64,000 bases of DNA. It comes from Tribonema minus. Lineage: Eukaryota > Sar > Xanthophyceae > Tribonematales > Tribonemataceae. The notes below the pieces were generated by a model. It searched no databases, was not told where the DNA came from, and worked only from the letters and a program-made list of their open reading frames with translations. The translations under genes and the position numbers were made by a program. The stretch lies in NCBI GenBank assembly GCA_017506865.1, contig JAFCMP010000039.1:186001-250000 (forward strand), read 5' to 3'. Each line of letters begins with the position of its first letter. Position 1 is the stretch's first letter. Shown here piece by piece: positions 42,489 through 54,400 of this stretch.

Positions 42489-45400
42489 ATGAAACACGCT
42501 GCGACCATCATGAAGGGTAAAAAGGTGGGAGCAGGAGAGGAGGCGGCGGAGGATGATCGCGACAGACAGAGTACAGCCCCCACAACGCCCTTCAGCATGC
42601 TGCTGGCAGAGAAGAAGGCTCAAGCGCTGACCAGGCAATCTGCAAGTGGCAAAGAGACCAGGCAATCTGCAAGTGGCAAGGCGCACAACTGGACGGAGTC
42701 CAGTACCACGCAGTCAGCCACGAATGCGTCAACTGTGGCGCGGTCCAGTGCAAGCACCAGCAAGCTGACGCCCAAGCAGCTAATCCGCAAGTACAAGGCA
42801 AAGGTCAAGCCGAAGACATGGCTCTACACCCTGTTCGCGCTGGTGCGTCTGAGTGCAGCGTGCAGTGCGCTAGTGAATGCTTGGTTGTGATGTTGCAAAG
42901 CACCGAAGCACATGTTGGTGAAATGCCGTCTTATTTTCTGCAGGTAATCGTCAAGTTATCATGGCGCGCAGATGCGCTAATGTGCAGGACGGTGTCACAT
43001 TTTGCTACACAGGGACACATTCAATCATTATAGAACACCGGGGTGACAGGCCTTTGCGTCACCCTGAGCCGGCGCTGCTGTCCTTGGTGACAGTGCTCAT
43101 GCAGTGGCTTTGACAGTGGTACGCCAGGCTAGTGCATCACTGTTCGTGCAGCTACAGTGCGACCACTCTTCTACTGGAAAGCATGAGGACATTGAGCCGC
43201 TGGTTCATTGCTAGCCTTGCGCGCACTCTGGAAGGTCTGACACGGCTCACATGGTTATCTTACATGTTTGCTTGAAACTGTGCATGCGCAGACCGTTACC
43301 AGCAGCATACACCAGAGCGTACCACGCTCTGCGGCCACTGTACATCCAGTCATCCAGTAAACTTTAAATGCGTAGGTCTGCATCAGATGGTCACAGCGTG
43401 TGCCGCAAGAGCTGCAGGCTCATAGCAGATGTCAACCAGAGTGCACTTGTTTTGAGGATGCTGGTGGTGATGTGGAGTGGACCGAGTACACGCCTGTCCT
43501 CTGAGCGCACTTTGTAGCATCATATCAACCGCACCAACATCAGGCATGTCTGTGTGCTGTTGGTAACTGGCAGCGTAGAGAGAAATGAGCTGCAACCGTA
43601 AAGGGGCTGTTTGTTTGCCTGCGTGACCACTCTTTCGCTCAACTTCAACCTTCATGCTTGCAGGTTGCTAGTTGGTGCCGGACTTGCGGCTCCATGCTCA
43701 CCATCGCCGCTTGCGTGTCGTAAACTCCATCCTGCAGGTGGAGCTGATCATGATCGGCACATGCGCCATCTCCATCGCCGCCAGCCACAGGGCCGTCATC
43801 ACAAACTACGAGGGCGCGGCCACGGACGCGCTCAACGGCGTGCACGAGGGGTGAGTTCAAGTTGTGAGTTGAAGTTGCGCGCCACGGACGCGCTCAACGG
43901 CGCGCATGAGGGGTGAGACGCAGCTAGCATCTGCTGGGTCATGTCGCCGCGATCTGGCGGCTGATGCTGGGTGTCCTGCTGGCGATGCGCGTGAGCCGCA
44001 ATAGTGTGTACTGTTGCTGCGCGCAGTATATATGATGATTTGCGACATGTGTCTGAACTGCTCACGCGTGAGCAGGGCACTGCGCAGCAGGCGCAGCAGC
44101 GCCCCCGGCAGGGGGTGGGGTGGGGGGGGGGGGGGGTACCAACTGCTGTAGTGAATGCGCGGTGCGGCAAGTTGTCGCCGCAAGGCGCGCTGACAGCAGT
44201 GCTCTGTGTACACGGTTGCTATCTCACCGCCTACATGCATGTATTGCTGCGCGGCAGGTACACCAAGAAGGTGTTCCAGATGCGCAACCTGCTGGAGAAC
44301 ACCAAGTTCAACTTCGACGTGCAGGTGCGCGACGGAGTGTATGCATATGTATTGCTCATACGCAAGCTTTACGTTGAAGTGTGACATTGCTTCGGGTTTG
44401 CAAATCATGATGACTTGGGATGGTAGTCATCAGGTGTTGCCTTCATGTGCATCAGATCTTTTTGTTCTCTCAAACGGTTTATGCGAAATATTGCGCTTCC
44501 ACGGACAAAAGCATTTATGCGAAATATTGCGCTTCCACGGACAAAAGCATTTGAGAGCGCTCAACGACACAGGCAGCTTGATGCATGCACTCGGGCATAC
44601 TCGCCAGGCTGTTGTGGAGGCAACATCGTATGCCTCCGTTGCACGCCACACTTGAATGTCATGACCAACGGCGCCCGGCTGTGCTGCCAGTGAGGTGCAA
44701 TACACCTCTATGATGCCTGCCTGACAGCAGCTTGGCACAGCGAGCGGTGTTCATGGCCGTTCAGCAGCCCTGCATAGCTCACTGCTGAACCCAGTAAAGA
44801 TGCGGCGCACTTCATGCTGTCTTGCACTGCAATGAACATACACAGTAGCAGCTTTCATAGCCAATGCCGCTCGCGACGTCTGCGGCGGCAGATGGCCGGC
44901 CTCATTGCTAATCTCAACGCTGCACGTGATCTGTCCTTTCTTGTTGCAGTCGTACCTGAACGACACTGCATCCGCGGCGAAGCAGCAGCAAGTGGAAAAG
45001 CTCATTGCGCACATTGCGGTCACCTACAGGGTAAGGGGACTTTAACACTTGACTAAACACTGGCTTGATGAAGCTTAATGACTTCAGCAACACGTACACT
45101 TGAAGCATTTTATGAGCCCACCAGCAGCTATGCCAGAGGATGAATCATGCATGCACCTGTATGCACAGCAATGGATTCAGAAGCTGTTGACCTCTGAGCG
45201 TGATGTCGGCGACCGTGCTATGGGAGCAGCTAGGTCCCGCATTTGCAGGAGTGTACTTCATGACAACAACAATACAAAATATCTATGAATGGTGTTCACG
45301 CTGGTTATTTTCCACAAACCAGCTTTTTTTCCATAATTGGGAAACCAATAATACTTCTGCGGAGTGATCATATGGGAAATGAAACATCTTAGTACCATGT

Positions 45401-48400
45401 AGAAAAATCAAACGAGATGCCGATAGTAGTGGTGAGCGAACTTGGTAAAGGCTTTTGTCTTATTGAAAATTAATAATTTTAAAATATTACGAGAAGTACA
45501 TGCATTCACAACCTGCCGGTCGCATTGCAATAACCTCTCTCACCACAAGCGAGCCGCGCTGCTTCCATCGGCGTATCTGACGTGCATCTCGGAGTTGCGG
45601 CCGCCGCTGACGCCGTCTGTCAAGCAGGCAGCACACAGTGTTGGCGTCTGTCTGCGCTGCAGCATTGCCGCACTCCTCATGCGCGCACCTGAGCAGCGCT
45701 GCACTGCATGCACTAACAGGCGGTGCATGCTGTGATGCAGGGCCCCGCTGTGCGGCTTTGCACTGGCCAGCGCGCATGCGGACGCCAACGCTCGCACAAC
45801 GGCCAACAATCCATTGCAGGGCGCGCCTCGCGCCAGTGGGTCAGAGACGTGCATTGGGGAAGGCATATGTAGTGACGTGAGGATGCTTGAGCACGTTGAA
45901 GTAAGGACGGTGACAGCCGAGTGCTGTGCCGGATAGAGAATCTCGATTCGTATTGCCATCCTTCGCGCAATCTGTACGAGGCTAGTACACGAACACGCAC
46001 CCAATGCGCACACAGAAACCATGCTGGATGAGACACCGGAGAGCGTGATGGTATGTGAGACGCCCTGCGGAACGGCTGCCTTCCTTGCACTCACTGTTCG
46101 CGCAAAACATTTGTGCGCATGCCATGTCAGCATCATTCAGTATAGTCTACAGCAGTGCAGTTAAAGTCAGCCCGGGCGTGGCTTCAGGTGGCCACCACCG
46201 CTGGCGCACTGACAGTGACGAGTTCCACAGACCGCTCGTTGAAACGTCAACCGCCTTGCGCACACCAAGGCGCAGATGTGACTCGCTATAAATGTGATCT
46301 GGTGTGGCCTGCTGCGCAGATAGAGTACGTCACACTCCTGGGCGCAGATATGAAGATCCTGGCGTCCGCCAACAAGGACCGTGCAGGGGAACCCTTTGAC
46401 CCGGAGGTGAGCTGCCCCCCCCCCCCCCCCCCCCGCCCCTGCCGCAGTTGGGGGGAACCCGCAATCAGTGACTGCTGTGGCAGGTGCTCAGTAAGCTACA
46501 GTTCCTGGAAGCCTGGACTAGGGCAGCATGAGATGTGGTGGTAAATCTGGCAACTTGAAGTGTGTGATGCAGTGGCACCACGTAGCTTCTGTCAGATGAT
46601 GTATGTCCATGTGGACGCTGAAGATGGTCAGCTTGCATGAAGTTGGTGTTGCAGCCGTACAGTAGAGCCAAGCGTCGTTCTGCAATGACCAGTTTTGTCT
46701 CGTCCGTGGCCGCAGCGGCGCAGCGTGTAGCTCAGTCGGCACGCTCGCTGTCTCGTTGGTGCGCCTGTGTAGACATACACCGGCAGCGCATTCACTGCGC
46801 GCACAGAGCCCCATGCACCGCCCCATGCACCGACGCGGGATGTTCGCTTCTTCGCTTGCCGTGCACCCACAGGGCATAGTGACCGCGGCCGCTCGAGCCA
46901 ACACGGTGCCGGTCTGGACGTACGCGCGGCACACCATGGAGCAGCTGCTGGCGGAGGACTTCCCCGTCCGCTGGGACAGGGAGTCGCAGCTCGATGAGGT
47001 GCGGCACAGGCGTGTGACGCTCCACGCCCCGCAGCAGAACTGAAGTTGAATTGTTGACTCGCAGGCGTACAAAAGCGCTGATTTGGCCCTGTTGCTTTTG
47101 CTGGCCATGGGTGCGGCCGCGGCGCGACGACACTTCACAGACGGCGCTCGTGTCCCCTTTTCTCTACATATGGTGTGATGCAGTCAAAGGTTACCGCCAG
47201 CCTGCAAGCTATCAACCATCACACGCAGCGTGCCCTGTTCGATCTGCCGCCTCAATGTTGCTATACCCTCAGATTTTGCCGATACACATGCCGGTGTACT
47301 TCAACGCCTCAAAGAATTGCCAGGCGTGATCTGTTCTTACATGACATTTGACACCATTGGTAACTTTCGTCTTGCATTTGACTTCATTGGTAACCTACCT
47401 CCTATATGTTGCCCCTACGATAGGCGTTACTGTGGGAAGATGCGTTTGTGTTTCCAGCCACAATTGTGGGAATGAATGAGCAAACGCAGCATAAGACACA
47501 TCAGTTTTTGCAACACTCCACTGCGCATAGATCTAGACTAATTGGTATTTCACTCATGCATGCCATGCGCGTCCTATCGTGCAGTCGTTCAAGGGTGGCT
47601 CGCAGGCAAACTACAGGGGAGATGCGGTGATACGGTGGTGAGTTACAACTTGAAGTACTGCTTGAGCAATGTGCATTCTTTTGTGTCGCAAAGGATGTGT
47701 GGCGATGTAGGCATCGTGTGCCGGTGCATCATTGCCGGCAGGCTTGCCTGGGAGATCCTCAAGCATTTGGTTGCATGTCACTGCCGAATGCTGCCATGTG
47801 TCAAGTTTATTTTGCATGCTTATCTGTGGGCATGTACTGATTGTGCAATCGCATACAGCTTTGTACTGAGTGATTACCAGGCGCTGACAACCATTGCCAG
47901 CGGGCGCCAAAAAAAAGCTATTCTACTGACACTATGTTGAAGTTGAAGTTGAGCAGCAAAGGAGGTCCGTCAGCATGCCCCTCGCAGAACAAAAGCAGCC
48001 TCCGCTGCTACCATCGCCGACCGCAGATGAAGTCGGACTATACACACCAACACACCAAGATTGTTGAATCGCAGCTGCATCAAGGCACTGCATGGCTGAC
48101 AGCATCATGTCCTGTACCTGCACCATGTTATGCCCCACTCACCGGCCGTGCCGTGCTCCGCCAGGGCGGCCGTGGCCGTGGAAGCCATCGACAAGGAGAC
48201 GTTTGAGGTCATCAGCCCGGGCGAGGCGCCAAGCGGCTTCCTCGTGCTCGGCGACCTCGTGAGTTGGAGCGATCGCTTGCGCAGGAGGGGGGGGTCGAGG
48301 AGGCGATGCGTGTCGCGGCACTTCGCATGCTGATTGAACATTGTGCCGACATGCCACTGGTTTCGACGAATGCAGTCATCAAGAGTTGGAGAAGTGAGCA

Positions 48401-51400
48401 CTTGCGACGCCACTCTGAACGCATGCAGACCAGAAATGATGTTTGCTCCGCTGCCAGCAGCATCGCGCTGACAAGCCACGACCTTTTGAAAGCTGGCTGA
48501 ACCTGCAATGATGGGCGAGACGGCGTGTTATGCAGCATGTGTTGCATCTCATACCCATCTCATGCAAATGCCTACTGTAGTCTTATTGTGCATGTTTCGT
48601 GGCAGTGCTTACATTAGGATGCACGTGCTGAAAGTGCACACCCTACAACTTGAAGCGCAACGCAGGTGGCCTGGACGCCTTCGGCCTTCACTGCATGCGG
48701 TGTTCCCCAGCAACGGCCCCGCCACAATGCTTACGCACAGCGCACGGGCGCGCCGCCTGCCTGCTCACGCTGTGTGGGCCCGCATCCCACTACCGCATGT
48801 ACTCCCTTTGCAAAGGACGCCTGCGTTGGGACCTGGCGTACAGCCCCTTCCGCTGTACCACGCGCTGAGCCCAATGCGCGTCCTCACCGCTCAGCACCGC
48901 TCTGCGCCCACTGCTGGTGCTCGAGCTCAGTCAAAACCACGCTATGATCACAGCCTCCAGCGTTGCCGGCGCAGGTGAACGGCAAGTCCTCCGCGACCTC
49001 GCTCACGGCGTCCACCATCGGCGGCATCGCGAGCATCTTCACGCGGCGCAACGACGCCGACGCCGACCCCCACAAGCGCTGGATCACAGGTGCGCAGCCA
49101 CAGCAGCGCGTCTAACGATTTTCTGTCAAGCGTGCGCCGGGGGGGAGGAGACGGTCGAGGGGCGTGCGCAGCATCGCCGCTCGCAGCCGCCAGACATTGC
49201 GCGCGCTCCTAACATGCGATTGCGCGGCGTGCGGCGCAGCGGCAGCCCAGCCCGCCACACGACACGTCGCGGCGCGCTGCGTTGCTGTGCGCTCCTGGGC
49301 GGTTGCAGTGCTCGGCACAGCCCGCACGCTGTCATTGCTGCGACTCGCTGCAGTCTTGCGCGTCGGTATCGAACTTGCGCTCACAAACTTTGCTTTGGTG
49401 GCGGGGGGGCGCTGCATCACCAGACAGCACCCGAAGCGCGCATGCGCAGCACCGCTTGCACGGCATGATGCCCTGGTGCATGGTCAAAACATGGTTTTCA
49501 CGCTACTGTTGCTGTTATTCACAGCCAGTCCAGGCTCACTTAAGCCCAGCTTGCGGTGATCGCCGTTCCGTGCAGGCATGTCCAGCGTGTCCATGAACCT
49601 CAAGGCGCGCGTCGACGGGTCGTCCGTCGTTCAGAACGTCCTGGTCCAGGCAAGTGGGTTTGGTTCCAAGCACTCGGTGGGCTGTCTGTGTCAGGCGCAC
49701 AAGCTTCAGGGATCACCAGTGGCTGCGCTGCAGTCTCGTCCCCGCAGAGTATGCAGCAAAAGAAGGGTTGTGGAGATGCTTCCACCATAACATTCAGATC
49801 TGTCCTGGTTATCATATGCGTCTTGCAGCAGCATGATGACCAGGCCAGCTCAATCTTTCAACGCCAGATGCTCACGTGAGCTTGACCTGAGCTGGAGTCC
49901 ATGGTCACGATCCGCTCTGCAATGCCACCTTCTGGCAGCGCTTTTTGCCACGCAGCTCATTGACAACGGCCAGGCAGCCACACGCTTCTGCTCACACGAT
50001 CGCGTGCGCCGCGCTTTGCGCGATGTTGCCTGCAAACAGTACCAAGTGACATGCTTGACAGGTCAGCGCTCTGCGGTGCAGCAGATGCGCAGAATGAGCG
50101 GACGTTAGCAGTGATCATCGCCCGCCTTCTGCATCACTCACAAAACTGCGGGCGCACGCACCGCAGTCGACACCTGCCTGACGGCCTCCGCACCCGCCTT
50201 AACGCCCCCCTTGCCCCCCCCCCACCCCCCACCCCCCCCCACCCGTTTGTGCGCGCATGCGCAGGGCTTCTCGCCGTACGACGCGCAGCCGGACAGCGAG
50301 GCGTCCATGGACGCCGTGCAGCTCAAGCCCGACGCCGACGAGAGCGCCAAGTGCTACCAGATCAACCCGTATATGACAGCGCTCAGGAAGTGGCACAAGA
50401 ACGACGAGATGGAGCCGTCGAGCGGCAGGCCCGGCCTGGTCCTCTCGCGCGGCGTCATCATCGACCGCTCGCTGACGTCCGGCTTTGTCACAAAGCAGTG
50501 GATATGCGTCGGCATCATCGTCTTCATCGACGCCTTCACGCTCTTCCTGGCGACGTGGCTGTTTCTGGTGAGTGCGCACGCGCCGCGCCGCCGCGCTGCA
50601 CCTGCCGCCTGCGCTCGACCGCCGCGCAACACGGTGCTGGCGGCGCCTGGCGCGCAGCACGGAGCGCGTCTGCCTGCCTTATGGACAGCTGCGTGAATGT
50701 GTGTCAGTGTGGCACTGATCAGCAGTGCAGCACTGCGGCTGACCGGCCATGCCTGTGAGAGCAAACTGCAGGAGCGGCAGAATTGTATCGACCTCGACAA
50801 TGCTTGCATCACCGCCCGGCGCCGCCACCTGCACCGATCCGCTGAGCATCAGCGCCATCACACACACGCGCGCCGACCCTCGCCGCGCCCGCCGCCGCGC
50901 CGCCTATGCAGGCGCCGCTGGAGGCCATGGGCAAGCGCATCCGCAGCGGCCAGCGCATCGACTTTGGCTTCCTCAAGAGCCTCACGCGGCGCAAGCGGCT
51001 GGGCGCGGTGATCGCCGCGGCGGCGCTCGCGTCGCTCGGCGTGGGCGTCTTCATCCAGCAGAGCAACGCGCGCAATCTCGAGCGCCTCGTGTACACCAAG
51101 AGCGCCTTCGAGGTGAGGGGGGGTGGGTGGTCGCTGGGAGGCGTCTTGGTTCATGTTAGGGCGGCCACGAAGCAGGGCCATGTCACTGCTTGTGGTGCAG
51201 TATAGCAGCGCTCAACAGTCGTGGCAGTAAGCAAGTCGCCTGCCAGCGGCGGCAGCCGCGAAGAGCCGCCGGTCGTACGCATGCGCAACGTGACGGCGAC
51301 CCTGACGACAACTGCGCTGATTACGTAAGCCACGCCGCCGTCGCGCGCCGCCGCGCCTGCGCGCTGCCACCGCCGCCGCGCCGCGTCCTCCGCTCTGCCG

Positions 51401-54400
51401 CGTCACAAACCTCAAGTGCCGCCACCCCGCTGCTCGCGCCGCGCAGCCGGGGAGCACCATGCTCGCGTACCGCCAGCAGCCGGACCAGGTGTCGCGGATC
51501 CTTGCAACCACACAAGTCGGGTCCGGCCTGCTGGGGCTGCTGGCGAACCCCGGCGACACGGCGCGCCTCGAGTTCGCGCACCACCGCCTCGGGCAGATGG
51601 AGGACTCGCTGTGGCTCGACATGGTGCTGGTGAGCTTGTGCGCGTGCAGTAGCAGTCAGGCCAAGGGGTAGCGCCGCAGTTGTCGTGAGGGCACTCGAGG
51701 TCAGTGACTGTTCTGCAAGTTGGTGATGCAGCTCGGGGTGTAAGAGCGCCACAGCGTGAGTGTCTGCGGCACCGACGAAAAGCGTGCGTTGCCGCAGTGT
51801 CAGTTGCAATCACGCACGCGTGCGGCCAGGCACTGCAGGAACGCACAGCGAGCACTTCCAAAAGCCGTTGTCGGCATACTCTGCATTTCACCTGGTGCGA
51901 TAGCCCGCGCACATAGAATATGGAGGACGTGTCGCTGACAGACTGAGACATGTCACGCGCTGAGCACCGCCGCCCATCGCTTGCCTCCGCAGCTCCTGGA
52001 CAACACCGGCAAGGTGTTGGTGGTGCCCGAGGGCGGCACGCAGGAGGGCCAGCTCTTCGACACCGCCAACGACATCGTCAACGCCACCATACAGCAGGGC
52101 ACGAGGTTCACCAGGAGGTGACCCACTGAAGCGTACTGCTGCAGCCAGTGCGTGCGCACGCGCATGCGTATGTATGTCGCATGCTGTCGCGCCCATACGC
52201 CGCCAGTCACGAGCTGTCGGGAGATGCGTTGCGGTGCTCGCAGCCCTCGCTGGCTGCTGCGCGGCGGAGCCTTCGGCGCTTGCGCAGGCCAACGCTGGCC
52301 GCAAGCTCTGCTAGTGCCATGCCTGAGCCGCAGTGACACTGGTTGGTTCACGGCATGTATGCGCGCCACACATGTGACTCGTAGCGGGTAGTGCCAGGAC
52401 GCCTGACCGGTGTCGCTGTTGAGCGCTGAGCAGCAGGCAGCAGGTTAGCGACTGGCGTTCTTCATGAACACGGGGCTATGTCACCCGATATCTCCTGCAG
52501 TGCGACCCAATTCCTCAAAGTGCGCAACGCACATGCATGACCGCACGAGGCACTGATGCTGCACGCGCTCAGCCGCCGCGTGGCACCGTCCCGGACGGCT
52601 GCCGTGCCGCTTCACGCCGCCTCCATGCTGACTTTCACGCGCTCTACATCTGTTCCCTCTCGCCGCACCCGCCGCGCGCAGCGCAACGATGCCGGCGTCG
52701 GAGCTCGCCAAGTTCAACTCCGTGCGCCGCATCGACCGCTACTTCAACACGACGCCCATCAGCGCGCACGACCCGCGCGTGACGGGCGAGGAGGTGTTGG
52801 TGCGCTGGACGTCGTGCCCGATGTGGATCGGCGGTCCCGACTCGGGGGAGCCCGTTGCAGGTGCGACGACGAAAAGCGCCGCAGTGCTCAATGGCAGTTG
52901 AATTGTGTATTGAAAAGACGCACACGCACTCGTGCCCAATGTGGATTGGCGGTCCCGATTCTGGGGAGCCCGTTGCAGGTGCGGTGATGGCGCTCGGTGC
53001 GATGCTCAGCGGCACTTTGATCGTGTACACCAGGCGTGTCAGAAGTGCGATCGACGTCTGGCACCGTGTTTGCATACGGCCTTGCCCTCCTGTCCGCGGT
53101 GCTTGCTGCGGCATGTGGCCAGTGCGCTGCCAGTCACCGACTCGGATGATGACGACTCCCCATATGACATGTGCCGCTTCACCGCGCAAGGCAGTGCCGC
53201 GGTGTGCCCAGAACTGGCAGGTCCCTGCTGTTGCAGTGAGTCACTATTGCTGCTATGTATTGCGGCTTCACGGCGCTTGATGTGTATTGCTGAACCTGCA
53301 ACAGTACCTCCTTGGTGCTCTGGTAAGGGCCCGGGTGATCGTCGTTGGTCTGCGTTTGAGGTGGTCATTGCGCTTACCGTCATCCTTGGGACGGCGCGCA
53401 GCGTCAGCGACAGGCATCTCTTGCTGGGAATTCCTATTTGCGCTGCTCGAGCCAGCACCACCAGGCAGCGGTCAAACGGTGCTTCATGAATACAACCAAG
53501 CCTGTCGTGGGCGCCCCATCACGATGCCAGTCACCCCCTCGAGTCACCAAAAGCGTTTTGCTGATGCTCACAGAAACCTGTCTTGCCTAGCAGTTCTGCC
53601 CCCGTGCCGCTGGAGCCAGCACGACCACCAGCGGTCTGCACTCGCAAGGCACTACGTCTTGTTCATGCAAAACTCGGGCGAACGCTGCACGTCCACCATT
53701 CAGCAGTTCTGTGTGCGTACACGCCTCGCGCGCAGGCGTGCTGCTCGCTGCGGACATTGTCAACGGCAAGACGCGCATCGTGGAGCGCTCCAACAAGATG
53801 GTCGGCCGCGGCTGGAGCGGCATCTACTTCTACAACTCCACGAGCCAGTACCAGATGGCGGCGGCGGTGAACCGCATCGGCGACGATTCGCGATTCAACT
53901 TCGAGGTGGACATCGAGCTGCCGGCGACCAAGTGGTGAGCGCTGCTGCAATCACAGCCGCCGTAATGTAATAGTGGAAGCAGCTGTCTAGTAAAGTCCAT
54001 CTAGTATACTTCGAAGTGCTACGCTACAGTTTAGTATAGTGTCAGCATGAGTGTGGCCCCTGAGGTGGCATTGCGCGCCCCCTAGCAGGGGACGCCGGCG
54101 CGCGAGCGCGGGCGGTCGGTCGTGGTGCTGGCGTGACTGAGCATTGCTGGTCACATATGAGTTGAGCACTGCGACAGGTGGCGCCACTGATCTGATGCTG
54201 CGGCGGCATAGAGGTGCAAGACTGATGACATCCATGCCGTGCAACAGGCAGCAGTTGTGCAACGAAGAGTGCATTTGCCGGAGTACAGCGAGCATGCCAT
54301 GCCCGCTCCGCTTAGCGCCTGCACTCAAGTACGCCTTTAAGAAGCGCCGAATGCGCTCACTACTAACGGCCATGCTTGCGGTGAATGCATTGATTGCCCC

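Noticed and set aside
44101-44140. G-rich and CT-rich runs resembling promoter or quadruplex elements
   Set aside because: They fit the general pattern of G/C homopolymers inside introns; no specific regulatory role can be argued.
47065-47110. Possible receptor exon AYKSADLALLLLLAM
   Set aside because: It would end in the wrong phase for the next exon; the exon at 47585-47637 (SFKGGSQANYRGDAVIRW) matches the paralogue and fits in phase.
50568-50696. Read-through tail after receptor TM2 ending in a stop
   Set aside because: Arg/Ala-rich sequence with a good GTGAGT donor in front looks intronic. It would be real only if the receptor is two genes.
51215-51308. Receptor exon RSTVVAVSKSPASGG...RNVTATLTTTALI
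   Set aside because: The sequence looks coding, but its natural donor (GTAAGC at 51309) leaves the wrong phase for the next exon. A shorter version ending near 51281 would fit; left as doubtful inside the gene model.
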